A DNA stretch of 23,048 bases, from NCBI GenBank assembly GCA_021785155.1, contig JAJYGE010000313.1:1-23048 (forward strand). Direction: 5' to 3'. The position numbers and the translations under genes were made by a program. This DNA comes from Planctomycetota bacterium. GTDB lineage: Bacteria; Planctomycetota; Phycisphaerae; WQYP01. Shown here piece after piece: positions 8,912 to 16,783 of the stretch; position 1 is the stretch's first letter, and every line of letters begins with the position of its first letter. The notes under the pieces were generated by a model. It was not told the origin of the DNA. It saw nothing but the letters and a program-made list of their open reading frames with translations, and made no database searches.

Positions 8912-10573
8912 ATGGCGACCCCTTCCAAGAAGCTGTGGTGGAAAGTTTTTCTGCCTGGATGGCGCGCTGCACGCCGCTTGTCACAACTGGCCTTTCTGGT
9001 GTTGTTTGCCTGGCTTTTTCGTGCTACGGCCTACAGCAATTCCAATATCCTGCATCGCCCGGTAAATTTGTTTTTCCACATGGATCCGCTGATTGGAGCC
9101 TCGGCGATGCTGGCGGGGAAAGTGATTCTGCCTGCGTTCTGGCCGGCGCTGATCATTGTTTTGCTGACATTGATATTGGGGCGTTTTTTTTGCGGTTGGG
9201 TCTGCCCGATTGGAACCGCGCTGGATTATTTCCACCGTCTGCTGCGGCCCATCACCCGCCGAACCAATACCTGGGGGCAAAAATATGTCTCCCGCTGGCG
9301 GCCGCTCCGATATATCGTGCTATTAATCGTGCTGTTCACCGCCCTGTTCGCCTGGCCGGTGGTGGGATATCTGGATCCTTTTTCTCTCTGGATGCGATTG
9401 TGGACCATCGTATTGGACCCGGCATGGTACAGCGGAACAACCGCCGTAGTGGCACAAGCCTATCAATATCCGCATTGGCTGGCCAAGCCGGTGACTTCCA
9501 CCTATGGATTCATGGCCGATCACAACATTATTCCGTTCGCAGCCAGCGTCTTTCATCTGGCGGGCGTGACGTTGGGTGTCGCGGCCACGGTGGTGTTGCT
9601 GGAGTTTGTGACGCGACGTTTCTGGTGCCGGTATCTTTGCCCACTGGGCGGTATGCTCGGATTGCTGGGACGATGGTCTCTGGTGCGGCGGCTTCCGGTA
9701 AAAAACTGTGCGGGATGCCGGGCCAGGGAAAATTGTGCCGAGGCGTGCCGGATGGGGTCGTTTGACGACCACGGAAAACTGATTCCCGAATCATGCAATT
9801 TGTGCATGGATTGCGTAGCCAAGTGTCCCGATGATGTGGCGCGTTTTAAAGTCAAGTTGCCCCCGACCGCACCATCATCGCCCGTGGGATTGTCGCGTCG
9901 CGGCGTATTGGCGGCGGCGGTGGCGGGCACGGCCATTCCGCTGGCGGCCAAGGTGGCTGGAGGTCTGGCCGCCAAGGACCCGCCTCCGCATCTGCTTCGT
10001 CCGCCCGGCGTCCATGGCGAGGCGGATTTTCTTAATTTGTGTATCCGCTGCGGCGAGTGCATGAAAGTATGTGTCAATAATGCGCTGCAACCTGCCGGTT
10101 TGGAAGCCGGCGTAAAAGGTTTATTTTCGCCTGTTCTCATACCGCGACAGAATTATTGTGAATATGGCTGTACGCTATGCGGCCAAGTGTGCCCCACCGG
10201 GGCCATCCCCAATCTAGCCGCGGCGGTCAAGAATAAAACGGTTATCGGTAAAGCCGCTTTCGATCGGAAGCGTTGCCTGCCTTGGGCCAAAGATGAAGCA
10301 TGTCTGGTATGTCAGGAGCAATGTCCACTGCCTCAAAAAGCCATTACTACCACCACCTGCTTAATTACGCAGGCCGATGGCAAAACAAAACTGCTCAAAC
10401 GGCCGCATGTTGATCGTGATCTTTGTATCGGATGCGGCATTTGTGAGAACAAGTGTCCGTTGGATGGGCCGGCGGCAATTCGGGTATATCGAACGGAAGC
10501 GGTTCCGCCTCCCGGTTCCACCGGCGGTGCGCATACGCGCCGGCGAATGCGCCAAAGGCGGCACGGATCATAA
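8912..10573 (+). CDS. Membrane polyferredoxin: fused NapH-like and NapG-like modules
   Basis: This 553-residue protein probably passes electrons between the quinone pool and the outer face of the membrane. The NapH-like half has about four membrane segments, with the two CxxxCP motifs typical of NapH at Cys94/Cys98 and Cys239/Cys243. Two [4Fe-4S] motifs follow at Cys266-279 and Cys295-305. A second twin-arginine signal (LSRRGVLAAAVAG, Arg329-Arg330) lies mid-chain. The NapG-like half follows, with four cysteine clusters at 377-387, 416-427, 455-471 and 505-515. Separate NapH and NapG proteins are the usual arrangement. The C-terminal tail is basic and proline-rich. It starts six bases after the DUF362 stop. 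No nap reductase gene is present, so the electron acceptor may be the DUF362 protein. Confidence 0.9.
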   Translation: MATPSKKLWWKVFLPGWRAARRLSQLAFLVLFAWLFRATAYSNSNILHRPVNLFFHMDPLIGASAMLAGKVILPAFWPALIIVLLTLILGRFFCGWVCPIGTALDYFHRLLRPITRRTNTWGQKYVSRWRPLRYIVLLIVLFTALFAWPVVGYLDPFSLWMRLWTIVLDPAWYSGTTAVVAQAYQYPHWLAKPVTSTYGFMADHNIIPFAASVFHLAGVTLGVAATVVLLEFVTRRFWCRYLCPLGGMLGLLGRWSLVRRLPVKNCAGCRARENCAEACRMGSFDDHGKLIPESCNLCMDCVAKCPDDVARFKVKLPPTAPSSPVGLSRRGVLAAAVAGTAIPLAAKVAGGLAAKDPPPHLLRPPGVHGEADFLNLCIRCGECMKVCVNNALQPAGLEAGVKGLFSPVLIPRQNYCEYGCTLCGQVCPTGAIPNLAAAVKNKTVIGKAAFDRKRCLPWAKDEACLVCQEQCPLPQKAITTTTCLITQADGKTKLLKRPHVDRDLCIGCGICENKCPLDGPAAIRVYRTEAVPPPGSTGGAHTRRRMRQRRHGS

Positions 10574-10893
10574 TTCATGCTTTTACAAGGTGGCGGCATC
10601 CGGCAGGCTCCGAAGGCGTTGCGTCTGTTACATTCAATGTTCTGTATTCTCGGCCAAAGCGTTACACTTCGGTTTGGACAATAGCGCACGACGCTTAATC
10701 TCGGCGCTTGCCGCCGATGCCAGTCACGTCTATAACATCGGCTATGGGACTTGGGAATGGACGTTATCAATCGGAGAATTGATGCGATAATTCCATTTCT
10801 AAATCCTGCGCAAAGAACGCTGGGCGCGGTAATGGTAATAATGGCGTGGAAACGTCGGCTTCACGCCATAAATCAAGAAAGGAATTTGAATTC
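10574..10893 (+). other. 320-base gap before the hotdog dehydratase gene
   Basis: No convincing gene is present; open frames entering this stretch are out-of-frame extensions from the ferredoxin gene. A possible promoter is TTATCA at 10764-10769 with GATAAT at 10786-10791, 16 bases apart, about 100 bases before the next start codon. A second, weaker candidate is TTGGAC at 10674-10679 with TAATCT 16 bases later. No terminator with a T-run follows the ferredoxin gene. Confidence 0.4.
10764..10791 (+). promoter_or_regulatory. Candidate promoter for the FabZ-like gene cluster
   Basis: TTATCA (four of six matches) and GATAAT (five of six) with a 16-base spacer lie in the gap before the hotdog dehydratase gene. 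The call rests on consensus similarity and position alone. Confidence 0.3.
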
Positions 10894-11367
10894 ATGGCCC
10901 CATCGCTACTCTATGATTTAAGCAGCCTGAATCTGCACCAGGAGGAGTTCTCGCTGGAGGACATTCGGCAAATTAATCCGCAGCGCTATGAGATGGAACA
11001 ACTTTCCGCCATTATCCACATTGATTATCCCGCCAAAACGGTTGTCGGCGTTAAGCACGTTGATGAAAAGGAGTTCTGGGCGCGCGGCCACATTCCCGGG
11101 CGACCATTGATGCCCGGCGTGCTGATGGTTGAAGCGGCGGCCCAACTTTGCTCTTTCATGGCACGCAAAACCATTCCAGAAATTGCGTTTATGGGTTTTG
11201 CCAAAGCGGATACCGTGCGTTTTCGGGGCACGGTGGTGCCGCCAAGTTCGCTTTACCTGATTGCGCAGGCGGCTGATATTTCACGACGCCGGATCATTGC
11301 CAACTGCCAGGGTATTTGCAATGGCACATTGGTTTTTGAAGCAGTCATTACCGGTATGCCGGTGTGA
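10894..11367 (+). CDS. FabZ-type 3-hydroxyacyl-ACP dehydratase (hotdog fold)
   Basis: The 157-residue protein resembles FabZ, which dehydrates 3-hydroxyacyl carrier-protein intermediates in fatty acid synthesis. The active-site region HIPGRPLMPGVLMVEAAAQ carries His66 and Glu80, spaced 14 residues apart as in Escherichia coli FabZ (His54, Glu68). MGFAKADTVRFRGTVVP follows, as in the family. About 50 residues precede the usual domain start, longer than typical FabZ. AGAAAGGA upstream supports ATG 10894; an in-frame upstream extension to 10846 has poorer context. It is not beside other fatty-acid genes but 33 bases before a UvrC-like gene, so it may be a FabZ paralogue with its own substrate rather than the housekeeping enzyme. 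Confidence 0.85.
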   Translation: MAPSLLYDLSSLNLHQEEFSLEDIRQINPQRYEMEQLSAIIHIDYPAKTVVGVKHVDEKEFWARGHIPGRPLMPGVLMVEAAAQLCSFMARKTIPEIAFMGFAKADTVRFRGTVVPPSSLYLIAQAADISRRRIIANCQGICNGTLVFEAVITGMPV

Positions 11368-11400
11368 CCGTGCATACGCCGGAACTTTGAGAGCACATGA

Positions 11401-12684
11401 ATGTCCGTGGCGATTGAAAAAATCGACGACCTGCTGCCGGACGACATCTCCATTGCGGCATGTATTAGAAATGTCTCCGCGGACGACTCGTCCGAAGTGC
11501 CAACGAATCAATTCGAAAGTCCAAAGCCATCACCCACCGGGTCTCCACGCCCCGGTTTTGCGGGTGTCCCGGCCAAACCCGCGGTTTACGCCTGCTTGAC
11601 CGCAACTGGTTGTCCGATTGTTGTCGCCACGACGGCTAATCTGCGGCGGGCGTTACAGAGCCGCCTGTTAAGCCAGCCCGCCACCACCGCCCGCGCCAAC
11701 TATGCGGAAATAACCGATACAGTGCGCTATCGCCGCGTGGGCAGTGCCTTTGCCGCAAGCTGGTGGTTTTACCGTACGGTGCGCTCACTATTTCCCGATC
11801 GGTACAGAGCCATGCTGGCGTGGAGGCCCGCCTGGTTTGTAACGATAAATCCTGAAACGGAATTTCCCCGCTTTCAAATTTCCAACGCCGTTGCCCACCC
11901 GATGGCCAGCGGGACCATTTGCGTTGGCCCCCTGCTTACCCGCCGGAATGCCAAGGCCATCGTCGAATCCATTGAAGGTCTGTTTGATTTATGCCGGTAT
12001 TACGAGATTCTCCGTCAGGCTCCCCTCGGCCACGCGTGCGCGTACAAGCAACTGGGCAAATGTCCAGCACCGTGCGATGGCACCATTTCCATGACCGAAT
12101 ACCGTATGCAGGTTCTGCAAGCCGCCGGCTTTTTATCCGATGCGTATGGCACCCGGATGCAATGGTGTCAGCGGCAGGAAAGTCTGATGTGTGAAGCTGC
12201 GTCGAAGCTGGATTTCAGGCTGGCGGCAATGCTAAAACGCAAGCTGGATCAGGCGGACGCGTTGATCGCCGACAAACTTACCGAAGTTCATCGCATGGAT
12301 AATTGGAAATATCTCATTCTGCAGCGCGGAAAAACCCGGCAATGGATTGCCCCTTTTGTGGCGTTGCCCGGGCGAATCGTGTCTTTGCCGGAGGTTCATT
12401 ATCTGTTGGCCGCCGACAGCTTAAGATCGTGGATGGAGGTTTGCAATCAGTCACAGCCCGGACCGGGCCCGATTGCCGAGTTTCCCGTTGAAGAAATTGC
12501 GACACTGGTGACGTATCATAACTACCGCGCCAACGACGCCGGTTTGTATATTCCCATGGATGGCCACCTGACCGCGGACAGCATACTGCAAGCCATCAAT
12601 ATATGGCTTAATTACAAGGGAAATTATGAAATAGCGGAAATCAACTCCACAAAACAGGTTGCAAGTGAGGATCCCTGCCAATAA
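11401..12684 (+). CDS. UvrC-like protein lacking both nuclease activities
   Basis: The 427-residue protein aligns with the N-terminal part of excinuclease subunit UvrC. The GIY-YIG region is degraded: KPAVYACLTATGCPIVVATT stands where the tyrosine and glycine signature should be. The Arg of ANLRRAL is kept, but alanine replaces the catalytic glutamate in SAFAASWWF. The UvrC four-cysteine iron-sulfur motif is intact (Cys198, Cys213, Cys221, Cys225, including LGKCPAPC). A UVR (UvrB-interacting) motif lies near 258-295. The RNase H-like nuclease and helix-hairpin-helix domains are absent, and the C-terminal 130 residues are unrecognised. It may bind UvrB or DNA without cutting. It lies 33 bases after the FabZ-like gene and probably shares its transcript. 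Confidence 0.8.
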   Translation: MSVAIEKIDDLLPDDISIAACIRNVSADDSSEVPTNQFESPKPSPTGSPRPGFAGVPAKPAVYACLTATGCPIVVATTANLRRALQSRLLSQPATTARANYAEITDTVRYRRVGSAFAASWWFYRTVRSLFPDRYRAMLAWRPAWFVTINPETEFPRFQISNAVAHPMASGTICVGPLLTRRNAKAIVESIEGLFDLCRYYEILRQAPLGHACAYKQLGKCPAPCDGTISMTEYRMQVLQAAGFLSDAYGTRMQWCQRQESLMCEAASKLDFRLAAMLKRKLDQADALIADKLTEVHRMDNWKYLILQRGKTRQWIAPFVALPGRIVSLPEVHYLLAADSLRSWMEVCNQSQPGPGPIAEFPVEEIATLVTYHNYRANDAGLYIPMDGHLTADSILQAINIWLNYKGNYEIAEINSTKQVASEDPCQ

Positions 12685-12760
12685 ATTCACTGGCGCTCTG
12701 TCACGCCATGACAACGCAAGTGATAACGCCATAATCATTTTCACGTTACAATTCCATTGG

Positions 12761-13567
12761 ATGAGTAAGCATTTAGACATGCTGTTGACCCGGGAGGTGC
12801 GTTTCGCCGCCGCTGCGACACCAAGCGCGCCGGGCGAGGGAAATAATTTTGCAGCCAATCCACCACCGGATGGGGTGGTCTCTGTCGTGACATTGCGCGT
12901 GCAAGTTGCCGGAGGAATGGACCTCGATTCCGGCATGCTTGTTAATATCAAACTTATTGATCAGGTTGTCAGGCGCGTGGCGGCACCAGCCATGGCGGAC
13001 ATGCTCCGCCCCGAAATTCGTCCGATCGGCCCCGGTGCCCTGCTGACTGAATTGTTCCACCGCTGCGCCGAAGCTCTGACCCCGTACAAAATGGTGGAAT
13101 TGACCCTGAATTTAAGCCCTTGGATGTATTTTCAAGCTGATAGCGGAGAACTTCCCATGATACGAATGGCCCAAAAGTTTGAATTTTCCGCAGCCCACCG
13201 TCTGCACAATCCGGCGCTGTCCACAGAAAAAAATCTGGAACTCTTCGGCAAATGCAACAACCCCAACGGCCATGGCCACAATTATGAGCTGGAAGTTTTG
13301 ATTGGCGGCCACCCGGACCCACACAGCGGACAAATCATTCCCCTGGCGGATTTTCACCGACTGGTAAACCAACACGTTATTGCCGTGTTTGACCATAAAC
13401 ACTTCAATCTGGATTGTCCGGAATTTGCCGCTTTGAATCCCACCGTGGAAAATATCGCGCAGGTTATTTATTCGAAAATTCACGGTGTTTTTCCCGCGGG
13501 GATAAAACTCCTAGCCGTAAAGGTGTGGGAAACTCCAAAAACCTGTTGTGAAGTCCGCGCTGGATAA
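12761..13567 (+). CDS. Two-domain 6-pyruvoyl-tetrahydropterin synthase family protein
   Basis: The C-terminal domain (from about residue 133) is a complete 6-pyruvoyl-tetrahydropterin synthase fold. The zinc ligands His146 (SAAHRL) and His171/His173 are present, with catalytic Cys165 in GKCNNPNGHGHNY. The C-x5-HGH spacing matches the animal enzyme rather than the C-x3-HGH of bacterial QueD. The N-terminal domain (about 1-130) repeats the fold: GMDLDSGMLVNIKLID corresponds to HPDPHSGQIIPLADF, but the histidines and cysteine are gone. ATG 12761 is chosen as the first start that avoids overlap with the preceding gene, though its ribosome site is poor. ATG 13157 inside the gene has GGAG eight bases ahead and could yield the second domain alone. 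The likely role is in a pterin or queuosine-type pathway; no partner enzymes are adjacent. Confidence 0.85.
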   Translation: MSKHLDMLLTREVRFAAAATPSAPGEGNNFAANPPPDGVVSVVTLRVQVAGGMDLDSGMLVNIKLIDQVVRRVAAPAMADMLRPEIRPIGPGALLTELFHRCAEALTPYKMVELTLNLSPWMYFQADSGELPMIRMAQKFEFSAAHRLHNPALSTEKNLELFGKCNNPNGHGHNYELEVLIGGHPDPHSGQIIPLADFHRLVNQHVIAVFDHKHFNLDCPEFAALNPTVENIAQVIYSKIHGVFPAGIKLLAVKVWETPKTCCEVRAG

Positions 13568-13654
13568 ACCAGAAACTCTGATCCCGGTTGGCAGGGCACT
13601 AGGTCGGATTTATTAAATATGCCCGTTCTTGTGGGGAATCTTCCAGCGCCGCAG

Positions 13655-13676
13655 CGTCCACGGCGCGCCGTGGACG
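13655..13676. repeat. Perfect 22-bp palindrome
   Basis: Bases 13655-13665 are the exact reverse complement of 13666-13676, centred on GGCGCGCC. It lies 88 bases after the pterin synthase stop. No T-run follows directly, so it is either a protein-binding site or a very stable RNA hairpin protecting the upstream transcript. Confidence 0.7.
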
Positions 13677-13764
13677 GCACCGATTGGCTTTTCGTTTTAC
13701 GCATCCCGACAAAAGCGCACCCCCCCGATTTATTCGCCAAGTCACCAACCGGTTGACATTGTGA

Positions 13765-13804
13765 TAAAAAAAGCCGGTGGTTGTGTGGGATGACAACCAC
13801 CGGC
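13765..13804 (-). terminator. Rho-independent terminator read on the minus strand
   Basis: GCCGGTGGTTGT at 13773-13784 pairs perfectly over 12 bp with ACAACCACCGGC at 13793-13804 around an eight-base loop. Seven As at 13766-13772 become a U-tract immediately after the hairpin when read on the minus strand. On the plus strand no T-run follows. No minus-strand gene is visible to its right, so any transcript it ends would be non-coding or antisense. Confidence 0.6.
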
Positions 13805-13813
13805 GTTCGTGGG

Positions 13814-13867
13814 GGAGAAGGAAGGAACTTTGCCACGGCAAGCCGTGGGAAACTTCTCCGTGGCAAA
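13814..13867 (+). promoter_or_regulatory. Nested, mutually exclusive RNA hairpins
   Basis: GGAGAAG at 13814-13820 pairs with CTTCTCC at 13853-13859 and encloses the hairpin CCACGGC (13833-13839) with GCCGTGG (13842-13848). Alternatively TTTGCCACGG at 13829-13838 pairs with CCGTGGCAAA at 13858-13867. The two folds share bases and cannot coexist, the usual design of an attenuator or riboswitch expression platform. No known riboswitch family was recognised. Confidence 0.45.
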
Positions 13868-13891
13868 TAATTATACGAACGGGTCCGCGGT

Positions 13892-13919
13892 GGGGTTCAA
13901 AAACATCCCGATTTTTTTT
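13892..13919 (+). terminator. Terminator-like hairpin with eight Ts, plus strand
   Basis: GGGGT at 13892-13896 can pair with ATCCC at 13905-13909 (one G-T wobble), followed by GA and eight Ts at 13912-13919. The stem is short but the T-run is strong. It would end transcripts coming from the structured region or the pterin synthase gene about 265 bases before the ATP-grasp gene. Confidence 0.45.
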
Positions 13920-14184
13920 CATAGCCTATAAGTATTTATATTTCAGTGTGTTACAGGTTTTTCTGAAGGCCATCATCGGGCTTAACCGGCGGGAAATAGA
14001 CGCGTCGCAATTTGGGTTCAGGTCCGTGTTCCGGGATACCGCTTTGTAAACAATGCGGCGATGTATGACCCGGAAAGCAGGAGACGCGGAGATCGCGTTC
14101 GCGTAGATGGTTGCATTTACCAGTGGAAGTGGCGCATAATGCTTGTGGCGGAGGCTGGACCGAGGTGGATAAAGGTCGGCTTCT

Positions 14185-15627
14185 ATGTTTCAGGGTTATG
14201 AAATTAACGGGCTTTTCGATGAGATGTTTGAAAAGCCAGAGCGGCCAAGGCCGCATTATTCGACGTTGTACAGCCGGTTGCATGACTTGGGCATGACGGC
14301 GTTGCAGCATCGCAGCCGCATGGCTGATTTGTGCTTCCGTAATCAGGGTATCACGTTCACGGTCTACAAAGATACGCTGGGTGTGGAAAAGATTTTCCCC
14401 TTCGATTTAATTCCGCGAATTATTCCGGACCGGGAATGGACGCATCTGGAACGCGGACTGATTCAACGCATAACGGCGTTAAATCTGTTCTGCCATGATA
14501 TTTATCATCAACAGGCAATTCTACGGGAAAAAATTCTCGATGCGGAATTGATCTACGGGGCTAAAATGTTCCGGCGGGAGATGATCGGCGTCAATATCCC
14601 GCGGGATATATACATCACAATCTGCGGAACTGATTTGATCCGGGATGTTCATGGCAATTACCTGGTACTGGAAGATAATTGCCGCACGCCAAGCGGTGTA
14701 AGTTATGTGTTGGAAAACCGGGCGGTAATGAAACGGGTATTTCCTGCGGTTTTTCAGGCGGCGCATGTGCGGCCCATAGAAGATTATCCCCATAATTTAT
14801 TGCGTTGTCTTAAACATCTGGCTCCGGCGAACGTGGAGGAACCGTGCATTGTCGTGCTCACGCCCGGTGTGTTTAACTCAGCGTATTTTGAGCACAGCTT
14901 TCTGGCGCGGCAAATGGGCGTGGAACTGGTGGAAGGCCGCGACCTGCTGGTGGAAGACAATTACATTTACATGCGCACCACGGCGGGCCTGCGGCGGGTC
15001 GATGTGATATATCGTCGGGTGGATGATGATTTTCTGGATCCACTGTGCTTCCGGCCTGATTCCATGCTGGGAATCGCGGGGCTGATGAATGTCTATCGTC
15101 TGGGCCATGTGGCGCTGGCCAATTCGGTGGGTACCGGCGTGGCGGATGATAAAGCCATCTATCCGTTTGTGCCGGATATGATCCGCTTTTATCTGGCGGA
15201 AGAGCCTCTTCTCCAGAGCGTGCCGACGTATATTTGCAGCCGCCCCGATGACCGCCAATATGTGCTGGAAAATCTCGATCAACTGGTGGTGAAAGCCACC
15301 AACGAGGCCGGCGGATATGGAATGCTCATGGGGCATCAGTCCAGCGCGGCGGAGCGGGAAGAATTCGCCCATAAAATCCGGGATAATCCCAGAAATTTCA
15401 TCGCCCAGCCGGTGGTGCAATTAAGCCAGCAGCCCAGTTTGGTCGATGGGGAATTGCGGGGCCGGCGTATTGATCTGCGGCCCTATATTCTTTTCGGGGA
15501 AAAAATCACAGTGATGCCGGGCGGCCTGACGCGCGTGGCATTACGCGAAGGATCGCTGGTGGTCAACAGTTCCCAGGGCGGCGGTAGCAAAGATACATGG
15601 GTACTTGAACCGGAGGCAAAACGATGA
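14185..15627 (+). CDS. Circularly permuted ATP-grasp protein (DUF404/DUF407)
   Basis: The 480-residue protein belongs to the circularly permuted ATP-grasp type 2 family, predicted to form amide or peptide bonds using ATP. Visible family features include the opening [32 protein letters not shown] near residue 68, [52 protein letters not shown], and late [16 protein letters not shown] and [11 protein letters not shown], the nucleotide and metal-binding part. AAAGG lies nine bases before the ATG. Its stop overlaps the start of the alpha-E gene by four bases (ATGA), and a transglutaminase gene follows. This triad is widely conserved and has been predicted to make or link a small peptide, but the product is unknown. 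Confidence 0.93.
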   Translation: MFQGYEINGLFDEMFEKPERPRPHYSTLYSRLHDLGMTALQHRSRMADLCFRNQGITFTVYKDTLGVEKIFPFDLIPRIIPDREWTHLERGLIQRITALNLFCHDIYHQQAILREKILDAELIYGAKMFRREMIGVNIPRDIYITICGTDLIRDVHGNYLVLEDNCRTPSGVSYVLENRAVMKRVFPAVFQAAHVRPIEDYPHNLLRCLKHLAPANVEEPCIVVLTPGVFNSAYFEHSFLARQMGVELVEGRDLLVEDNYIYMRTTAGLRRVDVIYRRVDDDFLDPLCFRPDSMLGIAGLMNVYRLGHVALANSVGTGVADDKAIYPFVPDMIRFYLAEEPLLQSVPTYICSRPDDRQYVLENLDQLVVKATNEAGGYGMLMGHQSSAAEREEFAHKIRDNPRNFIAQPVVQLSQQPSLVDGELRGRRIDLRPYILFGEKITVMPGGLTRVALREGSLVVNSSQGGGSKDTWVLEPEAKR

Positions 15628-16700
15628 GTTCCGCAGTTTTATCAAACGCTTCCCCGGCATCCTTTCCCCGCGCGCCGCGCGCACTGCTGGCGCGCGTGGC
15701 GGATGCCAGTTATTGGATGAGCCGCTATATCGAACGTGCCGAGCATATCGCGCGCATATTAATGGTAAGCGTGGATTCTTTAACCGGCGCGGGTGAATTG
15801 GAAGAGGAGATTTCCCGCCAGGCGGTGGTGGATGTACTTAAAATCACCTGGCAGGAACACATGCTCCCGGAACTGGTTAAGTCGGGTAACACCCCCATGC
15901 AGGCCCTGATGAGTGTGGCCAAATATATGGCTTTGGATCCTTCCAATCCCATCAGCCTGATGAGTTGTCTGACCAAGGCCCGGGAAAATGCCCGCTCCAT
16001 CCGGGAGAGCATTTCCAATGAAATGTGGGAACAACTCAACACGCTGTACTGGTCGCTACGGGCGGATGATGCCACGGCTCGTTTTGACGATTCGCCACAG
16101 GAATTCTTCCGACAGATGATGACCGGCTCGCTGCTGTTACAGGGCTTGGCGGATCAGACCATTGATCATGGGCAGGTGTGGCTGTTTATTCAATTGTCAA
16201 AATATCTGGAACGCGCCGATATGACCTGCCGGATACTGCTGGCTAAGTTTCAAACCTTGCATCACCTTGATGCGCTGGCATCGCTGGATCCGGCTGGGCG
16301 CGTGATTCACTGGATGGCGGTGCTGCGGGCGTGCTGCTCCATTGAAGCGTACCGCAGGGCCAATGTCGGGGAAATTGATCCCGGTCTGGTGGCTGGATTT
16401 ATCCTTTTTGAGCCGACATTTCCGCGCAGCGTTCACTTCTGCATCCATCATGCCTTGGAATCAGTGGATCGGATTCGCTCGGTTCTGGCGGCGGACGCCG
16501 GGCGAGACGCGCAGAGACGACTGGGGCGGCTTTTTGCGGAATTACAGTATTCCCGGGCCGCACCCACACAGGAAAAGGGCTTGCTGGCATTTCTGGAACA
16601 GATACGCAATTCCGCCGCTGACGCATCAATTGCCGTGCAGGAGCAATGGTTGATGCGTTCCGGCGAACAGGCGTCACAGATGGAATTGGCTATGGGATGA
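15624..16700 (+). CDS. Alpha-E domain protein (DUF403)
   Basis: The 358-residue, mostly helical protein begins with [19 protein letters not shown], the hallmark of the alpha-E family, and continues with paired helical repeats carrying arginine and glutamate motifs ([28 protein letters not shown]). Its biochemical role is unknown, but it is almost always encoded with the permuted ATP-grasp protein and a transglutaminase-like protein, and may be a partner or scaffold for the ligase. The start overlaps the stop of the ATP-grasp gene in ATGA, with GGAGG seven bases upstream, so translation is coupled. Family members are usually about 310-320 residues; this one is slightly longer at both ends. Confidence 0.92.
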   Translation: MSSAVLSNASPASFPRAPRALLARVADASYWMSRYIERAEHIARILMVSVDSLTGAGELEEEISRQAVVDVLKITWQEHMLPELVKSGNTPMQALMSVAKYMALDPSNPISLMSCLTKARENARSIRESISNEMWEQLNTLYWSLRADDATARFDDSPQEFFRQMMTGSLLLQGLADQTIDHGQVWLFIQLSKYLERADMTCRILLAKFQTLHHLDALASLDPAGRVIHWMAVLRACCSIEAYRRANVGEIDPGLVAGFILFEPTFPRSVHFCIHHALESVDRIRSVLAADAGRDAQRRLGRLFAELQYSRAAPTQEKGLLAFLEQIRNSAADASIAVQEQWLMRSGEQASQMELAMG

Positions 16701-16747
16701 ACGTTGGTGCGGCGGCTGGAAGCGGGATTGTAATTGCGGGCCTGCGT

Positions 16748-16766
16748 GCGGCGTGAAATACGCCGC
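16748..16766 (+). promoter_or_regulatory. Hairpin just ahead of the transglutaminase ribosome site
   Basis: GCGGCGT at 16748-16754 pairs with ACGCCGC at 16760-16766 around a five-base loop, ending six bases before the TGGAG ribosome binding site. No T-run follows, so it is more likely an mRNA processing or translation element than a terminator. Confidence 0.35.
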
Positions 16767-16783
16767 GGTTTGGAGTTTAGACA

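Larger units (their letters stand above)
13568..14184. other. 617-base non-coding, highly structured gap
   Basis: No gene of normal length fits here; a 45-codon frame at 13619-13756 lacks a ribosome site. The gap contains, in order: the word AGGGCACTAG at 13593-13602 (seen again at the right end of the window), a perfect 22-bp palindrome, the 10-bp palindrome CAACCGGTTG at 13746-13755, a 12-bp hairpin flanked by seven As, nested alternative hairpins, a terminator-like element, an AT-rich patch at 13921-13945, and an imperfect palindrome CCGCTTTGTAAACAATGCGG at 14039-14058. It separates the pterin synthase gene from the ATP-grasp operon. Confidence 0.6.

Noticed and set aside
8981..10140. Several minus-strand frames opposite the ferredoxin gene
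   Set aside because: The plus-strand product has full family motifs across the same stretch; the reverse frames are arginine and proline rich as expected for shadows of GC-rich genes.
8912..10573. Periplasmic nitrate reductase locus
   Set aside because: Only NapH/NapG-like electron-transfer modules are present; there is no NapA, NapB, NapC or NapD gene.
10377..10790. 137-codon plus-strand frame running out of the ferredoxin gene
   Set aside because: It begins inside the ferredoxin gene in another frame, shows no family motif and no ribosome site; it is best explained as a shadow.
11401..12684. Calling this gene uvrC
   Set aside because: Key GIY-YIG residues and the whole RNase H-like and HhH part are absent, so it cannot be a normal excinuclease subunit.
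13619..13756. 45-codon frame containing the 22-bp palindrome
   Set aside because: There is no ribosome site before its ATG, and the sequence looks like translated structured DNA rather than a protein.
13753..13758. Perfect TTGACA as a -35 box for a small RNA
   Set aside because: No acceptable -10 lies 16-18 bases downstream, so I do not call a promoter.
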